Assembly (NCBI RefSeq): GCF_030499575.1
Contig: NZ_JASTLC010000001.1
Location: forward strand, 8,270,001-8,334,000
Length of the DNA stretch: 64,000 nt
Direction: 5' to 3'
Source of the DNA: Streptomyces sp. DG2A-72
GTDB lineage: Bacteria > Actinomycetota > Actinomycetes > Streptomycetales > Streptomycetaceae
Below are positions 50,783-59,041 of the stretch, piece by piece. The notes below the pieces were generated by a model that was given only the letters and a program-made list of their open reading frames with translations, ran no database searches and was not told where the DNA came from. The translations under genes were made by a program, and so were the position numbers. Within the stretch, counting starts at the first letter, position 1. Each line of letters opens with the position of its first letter.

Positions 50783-51721
50783 TTAGAAGTACCCCTCGCG
50801 CTTACGGTCTTCCATCGCGGCCTCGGAGAGCTTGTCGTCGGCGCGGGTGGCGCCGCGCTCGGTGAGCCGGGACGCGGCGATCTCGGCGATCACGGCCTCC
50901 AGCGTCGCCGCGTCGGAGTCGACGGCGCCGGTGCAGGACATGTCGCCGACGGTGCGGTAGCGGACCCGCCGCTTCTCCACCGTCTCGGTCGCCTTCGGCC
51001 CGCCCCACTCACCGGCGGTCAGCCACATCCCGGCCCGCTGGAACACCTCACGCTCGTGCGCGAAGTAGATCTCCGGCAGCTCGATGCCCTCGCGGGCGAT
51101 GTACTGCCACACGTCCAGCTCGGTCCAGTTGGACAGCGGGAAGACGCGCACGTGCTCGCCGGGTGCGTGGCGGCCGTTGTAGAGGTTCCACAGCTCGGGT
51201 CGCTGGCGGCGCGGGTCCCACTGCGAGAACTCGTCGCGCAGCGAGAACACCCGCTCCTTGGCGCGGGCCTTCTCCTCGTCGCGCCGCCCGCCGCCGAAGA
51301 CGGCATCGAACTTCTCCGCCTGGATCTTCTCGGTCAGCGGCAGCGTCTGCAGCGGATTCCGCGTCCCGTCGGGACGTTCGCGCAGCACACCCCGGTCGAT
51401 GTAGTCCTGCACGGACGCCACATGCAGCCGCAGCCCGTGCTGGGCGACCGTACGATCGCGGTACTCCAGCACCTCGGGGAAGTTGTGCCCGGTGTCCACG
51501 TGCAGCAGCGAGAAGGGGATCGCCGCGGGGGCGAACGCCTTCAGCGCCAGATGCAGCATGACGATGGAGTCCTTGCCGCCGGAGAACAGGATCACCGGCC
51601 GCTCGAACTCGCCCGCCACCTCACGGAAGATGTGCACGCCCTCGGACTCCAGGGCGTCGAGGTGGGACAGGGCGTACGGGGTGTCCGTACCCTCCTGCGT
51701 CGTGACCACGGTCGTCGTCAT
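50783..51721 (-). CDS. cysD: sulfate adenylyltransferase subunit 2
   Basis: A 312-aa ATP sulfurylase catalytic subunit with the PP-loop FSGGKDSIVMLHLA and LLHVDTGHNFPEVLEYRD. The C-terminal VGDMSCTGAVDSDAATLEAV and KREGYF endings are typical of CysD. It starts at ATG 51721, overlapping the cysC stop by 4 bp. Confidence 0.96.
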   Translation of the reverse strand: MTTTVVTTQEGTDTPYALSHLDALESEGVHIFREVAGEFERPVILFSGGKDSIVMLHLALKAFAPAAIPFSLLHVDTGHNFPEVLEYRDRTVAQHGLRLHVASVQDYIDRGVLRERPDGTRNPLQTLPLTEKIQAEKFDAVFGGGRRDEEKARAKERVFSLRDEFSQWDPRRQRPELWNLYNGRHAPGEHVRVFPLSNWTELDVWQYIAREGIELPEIYFAHEREVFQRAGMWLTAGEWGGPKATETVEKRRVRYRTVGDMSCTGAVDSDAATLEAVIAEIAASRLTERGATRADDKLSEAAMEDRKREGYF

Positions 51722-52284
51722 GCCAGTCCCCTTTCGGTGAGCAGGCCGTGGAGCGCGGCCGCGGACTCCTGCACGGTCTGGTGCTGCGACTCGATCCGCA
51801 GGTCGGGCGACTCGGGCTCCTCGTACGGGTCGTCGACCCCCGTCAGCCCGGTCAGCTCGCCCGCCGCCTGCTTGGCGTACAGACCCTTCACATCGCGTAC
51901 GGAGCACACCTCGACCGGGGTCGCCACATGCACTTCCAGGTACGGCGCCCCGCTGTCCTGGTGCCGCTTGCGCACCGCCTCACGGCTGTCGGCATACGGG
52001 GCGATCACCGGGACCAGGGCCTTGACGCCGTTACGGGCGAGCAGTTCGGCGAGGAAGCCGATGCGTTGCACATTGGTGTGCCGGTCCTCGCGGGAGAAGC
52101 CGAGGCCGGCCGAGATGAACTCGCGGATCTCGTCGCCGTCGAGCACCTCGACACGGTGGCCCTCCGCGCGCAGCCGGCCGGCCAGCTCGTACGCGATCGT
52201 GGTCTTGCCGGCGCTCGGCAGACCCGTGAGCCAGACGGTGGCTCCGGTCGTCACTTGCATCTCCAGGGTCGGGTTGATGGTCAC
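51718..52284 (-). CDS. cysC: adenylylsulfate (APS) kinase
   Basis: A 188-aa kinase; P-loop GLPSAGKTT, the DGDEIREFISAGLGFSREDR block and the lid region typical of CysC. It makes PAPS from APS. The preferred start is GTG 52284, overlapping the cysH stop (GTGA); ATG 52260 is an alternative. An APS kinase beside an APS reductase suggests PAPS is for sulfotransferases, or that both routes are used. Confidence 0.93.
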   Translation of the reverse strand: MTINPTLEMQVTTGATVWLTGLPSAGKTTIAYELAGRLRAEGHRVEVLDGDEIREFISAGLGFSREDRHTNVQRIGFLAELLARNGVKALVPVIAPYADSREAVRKRHQDSGAPYLEVHVATPVEVCSVRDVKGLYAKQAAGELTGLTGVDDPYEEPESPDLRIESQHQTVQESAAALHGLLTERGLA

Positions 52285-52991
52285 AGGTGCAGCCCGCACT
52301 CGGTCTTGGCGCGGCCCGCCCAGCGGCCGGCGCGTGCGTCCTCGCCCTCCAGGACGCGGCGGGTGCAGGGGGCGCAGCCGATGGAGGAGTAGCCGTCCAT
52401 CAGCAGGGGGTTGGTCAGTACGCCGTGCTCGGCGACGTAGGCATCCACGTCGTCCTGGGTCCAGCGGGCGATCGGCGAGATCTTGACCTTCTGGCGCTTC
52501 TCGTCCCAGCCGACGACCGGGGTGTCGGCCCGGCTCTCGGACTCGTCGCGGCGCAGTCCGGTCGCCCAGGCCGCGTAGTCCTTGAGACCTTCCTCCAGCG
52601 GCTGGACCTTGCGCAGCTTGCAGCACAGGTCGGGGTCGCGGTCGTGCAGCTTCGGGCCGTACTCCGCGTCCTGCTCGGCGACCGTCTGACGCGGGGTCAA
52701 AGTAATGACGTTGACGTCCATCACCGCCTCCACCGCGTCCCTGGTCCCGATCGTTTCCGGGAAGTGATAGCCGGTGTCGAGGAACACCACGTCAACACCG
52801 GGCAGAGCACGGGAGGCGAGGTGGGCGACCACCGCGTCCTCCATGGAAGAGGTAACGCAGAAACGGTTACCGAAGGTACGGGCGGCCCACTGGAGAATCT
52901 CCAGCGCCGAGGCGTCCTCCAGGTCACGACCCGCCTGCTCGGCGAGTGCCTTGAGATCGTCGGTCGTGCGCTCTTCCTGAACGGTGTTCAT
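52281..52991 (-). CDS. cysH: adenylylsulfate (APS) reductase
   Basis: A 236-aa CysH-family reductase. The CC pair in DPDLCCKLRK and the CAPCTRR motif form the Cys ligands of a 4Fe-4S cluster, marking it as an APS rather than a PAPS reductase. The terminal AKTECGLHL carries the catalytic Cys. It produces sulfite with thioredoxin. GGGGAGA precedes the ATG, which overlaps the stop of the 59-aa zinc-ribbon gene by 4 bp. Confidence 0.95.
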   Translation of the reverse strand: MNTVQEERTTDDLKALAEQAGRDLEDASALEILQWAARTFGNRFCVTSSMEDAVVAHLASRALPGVDVVFLDTGYHFPETIGTRDAVEAVMDVNVITLTPRQTVAEQDAEYGPKLHDRDPDLCCKLRKVQPLEEGLKDYAAWATGLRRDESESRADTPVVGWDEKRQKVKISPIARWTQDDVDAYVAEHGVLTNPLLMDGYSSIGCAPCTRRVLEGEDARAGRWAGRAKTECGLHL

Positions 52992-53167
52992 ATCTCTTCT
53001 CCCCCTGCGTCGTTCGGCCGAAGCCCCCGAGCGAGCAGCCCGAGGAACTTCAACTGGAATGCGCGGTTGCACGCCGCGCATTCCCACGCGCCGTGGCCCT
53101 CCTCGCTGGGACGAAGGTCCTCGTCCCCGCAGTAGGGGCAGTAGAAGGGAGCCGCGCGCTCGCTCAT
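52988..53167 (-). CDS. 59-aa zinc-ribbon protein between sulfite and APS reductase genes
   Basis: A 59-aa protein, MSERAAPFYCPYCGDEDLRP onward, with two CxxC knuckles (Cys10/13 and Cys30/33), then FQLKFLGLLARGL and an acidic end. It is coupled at both ends: its ATG overlaps the sulfite reductase stop (ATGA) and its stop overlaps the cysH start (ATGA). It is easily missed because of its size. Function is unknown; a Zn or Fe-S delivery or regulatory role in sulfite reduction is plausible from context. Confidence 0.85.
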   Translation of the reverse strand: MSERAAPFYCPYCGDEDLRPSEEGHGAWECAACNRAFQLKFLGLLARGLRPNDAGGEEI

Positions 53168-54861
53168 GAGAGGGACTCCTCACTGGCCCGCGAGGCCCAG
53201 GCGGCGAACCGCTCGCCCTCCTCGCGCTCGGCCTCGAAACGCTTGAGCACACGCTCCACGTAGTCCGGCAGCTCGTCCGACGTCACCTTCAGACCGCGCA
53301 CCTTGCGGCCGAAGCCGGCCTCCAGACCGAGCGCGCCGCCCAGATGCACCTGGAAGCCCTCGACCTGCTCGCCCTGGTCGTTGAGGACCAGCTGGCCCTT
53401 GAGACCGATGTCCGCCACCTGGATACGGGCGCAGGCGTTCGGGCAGCCGTTGATGTTGATGGTGATCGGCTCGTCGAAGTCCGGGATACGGCGCTCCAGT
53501 TCGTCGATCAGCGCGGAGCCGCGCGCCTTGGTCTCGACGATGGCGAGCTTGCAGTACTCGATGCCGGTGCAGGCCATGGTGCCGCGCCTGAACGGCGAGG
53601 GCTTCACCGTGAGGTCCAGCGCCTCCAGGCCCTCGACCAGCGATTCGACCTGCTCCTCGGCGACATCGAGGACGAGCATCTTCTGCTCGGCGGTGGTCCG
53701 CACCCGGCCTGAGCCGTGGGCCTCGGCCAGCTCGGCGATCTTCGTCAGCGTGGTGCCGTCCACGCGGCCCACGCGCGGGGCGAAACCGACGTAGAAACGG
53801 CCGTCCTTCTGCCGGTGCACACCGACGTGGTCGCGCCAGCGCTCCACGGGCTGTGCGGGCGCCGGGCCGTCGATGAGCTTGCGCTTCAGGTACTCGTCCT
53901 CCAGGACCTGGCGGAACTTCTCCACGCCCCAGTCGGCGAGCAGGAACTTCAGGCGAGCGCGCGTACGGAGGCGCCGGTAGCCGTAGTCGCGGAAGATCGA
54001 GACGACGCCCTCGTAGACGTCCGGGACCTCGTCCAGCGGGACCCAGGCGCCGAGGCGCTGACCGATCTTCGGGTTGGTGGACAGCCCGCCGCCGACCCAG
54101 ACGTCGAAGCCGGGGCCGTGCTCGGGGTGGTTGACGCCGACGAAGGCGACGTCGTTGATCTCGTGCGCCACGTCGAGGAGCGGCGAGCCGGAGACCGCGG
54201 ACTTGAACTTGCGGGGCAGGTTCGAGAAGTCCTTGTTGCCGACGATCCGGCGGTGGATCTCCTCGATCGCCGGGGTGCCGTCGATGATCTCGTCCTCGGC
54301 GATACCGGCGACGGGCGAGCCGAGGATCACACGGGGCGTGTCACCGCAGGCCTCGGTGGTGGACAGGCCGACCGCCTCCAGCCGCTCCCAGATCTCCGGC
54401 ACGTCCTCGATCCGGATCCAGTGGTACTGGACGTTCTGCCGGTCGGTGATGTCGGCGGTGCCCCGCGCGAACTCCTGCGAGATCTCACCGACCACCCGCA
54501 GCTGCTCGGTGGTGAGCCGGCCGCCGTCGATGCGGACGCGCAGCATGAAGTACTCGTCGTCCAGCTCCTCCGGCTCCAGGATCGCGGTCTTGCCGCCGTC
54601 GATCCCGGGCTTGCGCTGGGTGTACAGGCCCCACCAGCGCATCCGGCCGCGCAGGTCGTTGGGGTCGATCGAGTCGAAGCCACGCTTGGAGTAGATCGTC
54701 TCAATGCGTGTCCGCACATTGAGACCGTCGTCGTCCTTCTTGAACTGCTCGTTGCCGTTGAGCGGGGTGAAGTGCCCCGCGGCCCACTGGCCCTCGCCGC
54801 GGTGGCGGCTCACCTTGCGGCGGGGAGTCGCGGCGGCAGGCTTCTGCGGGGTGGCGGCCAT
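53164..54861 (-). CDS. sirA: siroheme-dependent assimilatory sulfite reductase (nitrite/sulfite reductase family)
   Basis: A 565-aa ferredoxin-dependent reductase with two repeats of the ferrodoxin-like and siroheme-binding halves. The siroheme/4Fe-4S cysteines are in TMACTGIEYCKLA (C-x5-C) and NGCPNACAR (C-x3-C). Start ATG 54861 follows AAGGAC. Operon context (cysH, cysC, cysD, cysN) identifies the substrate as sulfite rather than nitrite. The stop overlaps the zinc-ribbon gene. Confidence 0.93.
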   Translation of the reverse strand: MAATPQKPAAATPRRKVSRHRGEGQWAAGHFTPLNGNEQFKKDDDGLNVRTRIETIYSKRGFDSIDPNDLRGRMRWWGLYTQRKPGIDGGKTAILEPEELDDEYFMLRVRIDGGRLTTEQLRVVGEISQEFARGTADITDRQNVQYHWIRIEDVPEIWERLEAVGLSTTEACGDTPRVILGSPVAGIAEDEIIDGTPAIEEIHRRIVGNKDFSNLPRKFKSAVSGSPLLDVAHEINDVAFVGVNHPEHGPGFDVWVGGGLSTNPKIGQRLGAWVPLDEVPDVYEGVVSIFRDYGYRRLRTRARLKFLLADWGVEKFRQVLEDEYLKRKLIDGPAPAQPVERWRDHVGVHRQKDGRFYVGFAPRVGRVDGTTLTKIAELAEAHGSGRVRTTAEQKMLVLDVAEEQVESLVEGLEALDLTVKPSPFRRGTMACTGIEYCKLAIVETKARGSALIDELERRIPDFDEPITININGCPNACARIQVADIGLKGQLVLNDQGEQVEGFQVHLGGALGLEAGFGRKVRGLKVTSDELPDYVERVLKRFEAEREEGERFAAWASRASEESLS

Positions 54862-54987
54862 GGTGGTAAGTCCTTTGGGACAGGCGGGAAGCGGCTCTGA
54901 CCTGCGCGCATACGGCGCATGGGCATACGTGCGCGACATTGCGCGGGAAATCAGATGGAACTGGGGGATGTCGGCGCGGCTGGGCTC

Positions 54988-55071
54988 TCAGCGGGCCGGA
55001 CAGATGGCGCTGGACATGCGGCCGAGGTCGACGTGCCGCCGACTCACCAAGGCAATTCCAGTTCCAGACAT
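54988..55071 (-). CDS. 27-aa leader peptide of the sulfur operon
   Basis: A 27-aa reading frame: MSGTGIALVS, then RRHVDLGRMSSAICPAR and a TGA. The segment RRHVDLGR and the C-terminal Cys-Pro-Ala-Arg match, as I recall, the short leader peptides found before sulfur-metabolism operons in Actinobacteria. It lies 126 bp upstream of sirA. A Cys near the end would make ribosome stalling sensitive to cysteine supply, so attenuation is the probable role. No good ribosome binding site precedes the ATG. Confidence 0.75.
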   Translation of the reverse strand: MSGTGIALVSRRHVDLGRMSSAICPAR

Positions 55072-55093
55072 GACGGAAGCGTGTCACGGCGAT

Positions 55094-55108
55094 CTGGACA
55101 CAGTCCAG
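55094..55108. promoter_or_regulatory. operator-like palindrome CTGGAC-ACA-GTCCAG
   Basis: Perfect 6-bp arms and a 3-bp spacer, 22 bp upstream of the leader peptide start on the - strand. It sits where a promoter for the sulfur operon should be. The regulator is unidentified. Confidence 0.5.
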
Positions 55109-55125
55109 CTTCGTCCATCATGCGG

Positions 55126-55158
55126 ACACCCTTGTCCCGCATCGTGGGACAAGGGTGT
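55126..55158. terminator. terminator between GNAT gene and sulfur operon promoter
   Basis: Perfect 13-bp arms ACACCCTTGTCCC and GGGACAAGGGTGT with a 7-nt loop, about 65-95 bp beyond the stop of the leftward GNAT gene. It isolates that gene from the sulfur operon. Confidence 0.75.
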
Positions 55159-55221
55159 TGTCGGTCACATGCCCCGAAACGGCCGGTGTCTGCCCAGGTC
55201 AGACAGGGTGCGCCCAAGGCC

Positions 55222-55794
55222 TCAGGCGGGGTGCGCCCCAGGCCAGGGGCCCGGCGCGACCACCTCCGGCTCCTCCTCGACCTTGGTGTCGAAGAGCTTG
55301 AAGCCCCGGCGCTGGTAGTTGTCCATCGCGAACTCGCCGTCCTTGCTGCAGGTGTGCAGCCATACCCGCTTCGTCGGCGCCCGCCCCGGCCAGCGGTCCG
55401 CGAGATCCCACGCGCGGGCGGTGCCGTACGACAGCAGATACCCGCCGATACGCCGTCCGCGGAAGGCCGGGATCAGCCCGAAGTGCTCGATCTCGACGAC
55501 CCCGTCGTCCTGCGGGATCAGCTCCACATACCCCGCGGGCGTGCTCCGGTCGTAGGCGACCCACGTCTCCACGCCCGGCCGGTCCAGGTGCTCCTGCCAC
55601 TGCGCGTACGTCCAGCCGAGCAGGTCGGTCCAGCGGATGTCCCCGCCGACGGACGTGTACAGGAAGCGGCTGAACTCGGGGGAGGGCACTTCGGCGCGGA
55701 CGACCCGTACATCGCCCTCGGGTGCGGCGGCCGGGAGGAGGTCTGCCGGGTCGGTCTGTTCCAGGGACCAGGTGGTCACGGGGATGTTCGTCAT
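55222..55794 (-). CDS. GNAT-family N-acetyltransferase
   Basis: A 190-aa acetyltransferase. The acetyl-CoA loop is in EIEHFGLIPAFRGRRIGGYLLSYG (Q/R-x-x-G-x-G/A form RGRRIG), preceded by the usual strands and followed by YQRRGFKLFDTKVEEE. The substrate cannot be deduced. It stands alone, downstream of the unknown exported protein gene and terminated by the hairpin at 55126-55158. Confidence 0.85.
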   Translation of the reverse strand: MTNIPVTTWSLEQTDPADLLPAAAPEGDVRVVRAEVPSPEFSRFLYTSVGGDIRWTDLLGWTYAQWQEHLDRPGVETWVAYDRSTPAGYVELIPQDDGVVEIEHFGLIPAFRGRRIGGYLLSYGTARAWDLADRWPGRAPTKRVWLHTCSKDGEFAMDNYQRRGFKLFDTKVEEEPEVVAPGPWPGAHPA

Positions 55795-55876
55795 GACCGC
55801 CAGGGAATCATCCGGCCGCGGGATCTGTCGATCGGCTTCCGAAGAGCCGGGCCGCAGCCGACATGGGCGCCAGGTC

Positions 55877-57208
55877 TCAGCCGAGCGACCTGTCCACCGA
55901 CGCCAGCGGCAGTGCGAACAGCACCCGGCCCGACTGCGACCAGATCTCGCCGAGCGCCTCCCAGTAGGAGAGGGACGCGGTGTGCGCGCTCCAGCAGCGG
56001 TGCGTCTCGTCGGCCCCGCACTCCGTGGCCCGGGCGTCTTCGCCGTTCTGCCGCCACAGCGTGCCGCGCCCGGCACCCGTACCGGCCAGATACCAGTCGG
56101 CGCGGGCGGCACCAGTCTCCTGGTGGGAGAGGACGCCCCCTATGCCGGGCGTCTTCGTCCGGTACGCCTCGTCCGCGCGTACCCTCCCGGCCGGGTCGGT
56201 GGCGAGCAGTCCGGTGCGCTCGGGGTCGGTGCTGAAGGAGTAGCGCCACAGCCGCGTGGGCCGGTCGCCGTCCGTACCGGCCCGTTCGCTCACGGCCAGG
56301 CTGTCGGGCGTGGAGCTGCGGTCGAGGGAGATCCCGCCGAGGCAGGGGACACCGGTGTCCGTTGCCGGGTCGCAGGCCCCGCCGGTCAGGCGGTACGAGG
56401 CGACGGCGGGCAGCACCCACCGGTTGCCGTGCGCCGACCAGCCGCCACGCACCCGGCCGACCGCGGCACTGGTGACGGTGGTGCGCTGGATGCGGTCCAT
56501 GTCGTACACATACAGCGCGGTGCCGTTCCCGCCGTCCGCGGTGACCAGCAGCTTGTCCTGGTACCAGACCATGCCGGACACCCGCGAGGCCAGGGCGCGG
56601 TAGTCACGTCCGCCGTCGACCGGCACGGCGAGCAGTGCCCACGTGTAGCTGAGCCGGCCCAGGTCGTTCGCGTCGACGAAGGCGACCCGGGCGAGACCCT
56701 GTGCGCCGGCCGCGCTCGCGCCGGAGGCGTCGGATCGGCTCCAGCCGGAGAGGATCGCCCGGTTCCCGCCCCACCAGCCGTCGTCGTCGGCGTCCCCGGA
56801 GGAGGTGACCGCACCGGGCTGCCAGCCCAGGGTGTCGGCCTCGTCCCAGCAGTACGCGCGCGTGGCCGCCGGTTCGACGGGCAGTGCCGTGCGCTCGGCG
56901 GCCGTGCAGCCCGAGGCGGTGCGCAGGGTGTGGTCGGCGCTGTCGAGTACGGCTCCGACACCGACGGGCTTGCCCATCTCGTCGGCGAGCCGGTCGAGCG
57001 TGCGCTCGGGCACGAGGTCTTCCTGGAGCCGGAGCGGGTCGGTGTCCGCGGCGGAGGCGAGCGGCTTCAGCGCTCCGGTCTCCTTGCCGACGTTGGCCTG
57101 CGAGGCGCTGACAATGGTGGCGGCCGCGGTCAGCGCGAGGGCGGTCCCGGCCAGGGCAGCGCGCAGCGCCCTGCCCCGATTGCGTCGACGGTGTCGGCCG
57201 CGACTCAT
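55877..57208 (-). CDS. exported protein of unknown function
   Basis: A 443-aa protein from ATG 57208 (GGAGG 7 nt upstream; ATG 57211 is adjacent). A basic start (SRGRHRRRNRGRALRAALAG) and a hydrophobic segment form a signal or anchor ending near SASQA. The remainder has repeated short Trp/Tyr-rich strands (WALLAVPVDGGRDYRALASR, LYVYDMDRIQRTTV, WYLAGTGAGRGTLWRQ), reminiscent of a beta-propeller. Several Cys pairs suggest disulfides. I do not recognise the family. Confidence 0.7.
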   Translation of the reverse strand: MSRGRHRRRNRGRALRAALAGTALALTAAATIVSASQANVGKETGALKPLASAADTDPLRLQEDLVPERTLDRLADEMGKPVGVGAVLDSADHTLRTASGCTAAERTALPVEPAATRAYCWDEADTLGWQPGAVTSSGDADDDGWWGGNRAILSGWSRSDASGASAAGAQGLARVAFVDANDLGRLSYTWALLAVPVDGGRDYRALASRVSGMVWYQDKLLVTADGGNGTALYVYDMDRIQRTTVTSAAVGRVRGGWSAHGNRWVLPAVASYRLTGGACDPATDTGVPCLGGISLDRSSTPDSLAVSERAGTDGDRPTRLWRYSFSTDPERTGLLATDPAGRVRADEAYRTKTPGIGGVLSHQETGAARADWYLAGTGAGRGTLWRQNGEDARATECGADETHRCWSAHTASLSYWEALGEIWSQSGRVLFALPLASVDRSLG

Positions 57209-57364
57209 CATCCAACCTCCAGACGCGAGCCAACTGCGCCTGTTGGTCCGTGCGTTGACCGAGGAGCAGGTGGGGTGTGGCCCGTACAGGGATGCTACGG
57301 CAGACCGCGGCGGCCCATGACGAAGACCCTGCAATTATGCGGAAGATGCCACCTCTTGTCCCCC

Positions 57365-58660
57365 TCAGGGCACATGAATCGACATCCGTCCCCTGGCCAC
57401 CGCCGGAGCCGTGGAGTGCGGCAGCACCGCATGCGGGTCGTCCGGCAGCACGAGGTCGACCTCGGCGTCCTCACGGAAGCGGTAGGGGCGGTGCTCCAGG
57501 AATCCGCCGAGATAGCGGCGTACCCGCGACATCTCGGCGCGCACCGTCACCGTGCGGCCCGGATCGCCGAACAGGTCCTCGGCCAGCCCGGCCGCGCTGC
57601 GGCCGGTGCGGTGCAGGGCCAGCAGATACAGCAACTCGGCATGCCGGGGGCTGAGTTCATGGGTCCAGGAGCCCGCGCCGCCCGACGCCGTCACCGTCAC
57701 CGACCAGCGGCGCGGCTGCGTCAGATCCAGCGCGATCCGTGCGCCGCCGTGTGCCACGGGCTCGTCGTCGGCCCGCACCAGCCAGCCCTCGGCCAGCGGC
57801 TCCACCGAGCAGAAGCCCAGCGCCGGCATCCACCGGCGGCCCGGCGACAGGGACTTGGGCAGCGCGATCCGGTCCGTGTACGGCATCCCGGTCACCGCCG
57901 CCGTCCAGCCGTCCCGGTCCACCACCAGTGCCCGGCCGGCGATCCGGGCCAGCGCCGGCGCCCCGACCGCGCGCAGTCGCTCCAGCGACACCAGGTGCAG
58001 TTCGCGCAGCTTGGCCTCGGCGAGCTTGGCCACCGAGTCGACCCAGGCGAGCGTGGCCGGATGCATGGTCTCCAGGGGGCCGCTGACGTCGACGACACCG
58101 ATCGGGCGGCCGTCCCTGGGATCGGTGATCGGGGCGCCCGTACACGTCCAGGAGGCGTGGGACCGTACGAAGTGCTCCGCGGCGAAGACCTGTACGGGCC
58201 GGCGCACCACCGCCGGTGTGCCCACGCCGTTGGTGCCGACGACGTCCTCGCGCCAGTCGGCGCCGAGTTCGAAGCCGAGCCCGTCGGCCTTGCGGAGCAC
58301 CGGCGAAGACCCCTCGCGCCACAGCACCCGGCCCTCCGCGTCCGCGACCACCATGATGTGGTGCGCGACGTCCGCGACCGACAACAGCCCTTCCCGCAGC
58401 ACCGGCAGCACCTGCCTGAGCGGCGACTCCTCCCGGCGCCGCTGGATCTCCTCGTTGTTCAGCAGCCCGGACCTGAAGTCATGGTTGGGGTCGACACCGC
58501 TGCGCAGCATGCGTCCCCACGACTCCCCGATCACCGGGCGCGGGGGCAGGCGGGCGCGCTGTCCGGCGAGGGTCGCGTCCCGGACCTCGCTGAGTACCCG
58601 CGCCGCCTGCGCCGCGTCGACGGCGGCGAGTTGCGTCACGTCCATCGGCGAGTTCGCCAC
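57365..58660 (-). CDS. GAF-domain transcriptional regulator (AcoR-like N-terminus)
   Basis: A 431-aa regulator from GTG 58660 behind GGGAGGG. Residues 20-90 resemble the N-terminus of AcoR-type activators (VIGESWGRMLRSGVDPNH), and 90-240 form a GAF sensor domain (GTNGVGTPAVVRRPVQVFAAEHF). There is no sigma-54 AAA+ domain; instead the C-terminal 100 residues form a winged helix (LSPRHAELLYLLALHRTGRSAAGLAEDLFGD). Such proteins commonly adjoin a dehydrogenase gene in Streptomyces. Its divergent side here has no immediate target gene. Confidence 0.8.
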   Translation of the reverse strand: MANSPMDVTQLAAVDAAQAARVLSEVRDATLAGQRARLPPRPVIGESWGRMLRSGVDPNHDFRSGLLNNEEIQRRREESPLRQVLPVLREGLLSVADVAHHIMVVADAEGRVLWREGSSPVLRKADGLGFELGADWREDVVGTNGVGTPAVVRRPVQVFAAEHFVRSHASWTCTGAPITDPRDGRPIGVVDVSGPLETMHPATLAWVDSVAKLAEAKLRELHLVSLERLRAVGAPALARIAGRALVVDRDGWTAAVTGMPYTDRIALPKSLSPGRRWMPALGFCSVEPLAEGWLVRADDEPVAHGGARIALDLTQPRRWSVTVTASGGAGSWTHELSPRHAELLYLLALHRTGRSAAGLAEDLFGDPGRTVTVRAEMSRVRRYLGGFLEHRPYRFREDAEVDLVLPDDPHAVLPHSTAPAVARGRMSIHVP

Positions 58661-58765
58661 GGGGCCCTCCCGGCAACAGCCTGTGGGGAACCGGTTGTCG
58701 GGCGGTTGAGCCGACGCTTTCCGGTCCCTTGTTGAATGCTCGTCTTATAGTGCCGTTCAGGGCGA

Positions 58766-58820
58766 GCGGAGGGACACCCTCCGCACACAGACGCCAACAA
58801 GTTGCAACCCCTTGCAACCC
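58766..58820. promoter_or_regulatory. operator-like motifs upstream of the GAF regulator
   Basis: Palindrome GCGGAGGG-ACA-CCCTCCGC (58766-58784) and a 10-bp-spaced direct repeat of TTGCAACCC (58802-58810 and 58812-58820). These lie in the 381-bp region between the GAF regulator and the acyl-CoA dehydrogenase 3' end. One-turn spacing suggests cooperative binding of a regulator, perhaps the GAF protein itself. Confidence 0.45.
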
Positions 58821-58903
58821 TGGTGGTCTGCGCGCGGCCTGACTGAAACTTGAGCAGCGTCGCTCTCGGGCGGCGTTCGTGGCCTCGAATGGGCCAATGG
58901 CGG

Positions 58904-58933
58904 GGGTGGTGCCGTGTCGGCGCAGCACCACCC
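58904..58933. terminator. hairpin downstream of the acyl-CoA dehydrogenase gene
   Basis: Perfect 9-bp arms GGGTGGTGC and GCACCACCC with a 12-nt loop, beyond the 3' end of the leftward dehydrogenase gene. The stretch between it and 58994 is GC-rich with no ORF. Confidence 0.5.
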
Positions 58934-58994
58934 TTGCCTCCGGCGGTTGGGCCGGGTTACGCGGCGGGGGGTGGGGCCTGCTGTGCGTTGGCGT

Positions 58995-59041
58995 CTGCGG
59001 GTTCGTTGTGGCTGGTCGCGCAGTTCCCCACGCCCCTTCGG
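58995..59041. repeat. dispersed repeat, inverted copy without the inner palindrome
   Basis: In inverse orientation it contains CCGAAGGGGCGTGGGG followed by GCGCGACCAGCCACAACG and CCGCAG, matching the outer element at 794-914 but lacking the GGGGGTCCCCCC insert. It directly abuts the stop of the acyl-CoA dehydrogenase gene. Confidence 0.65.
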
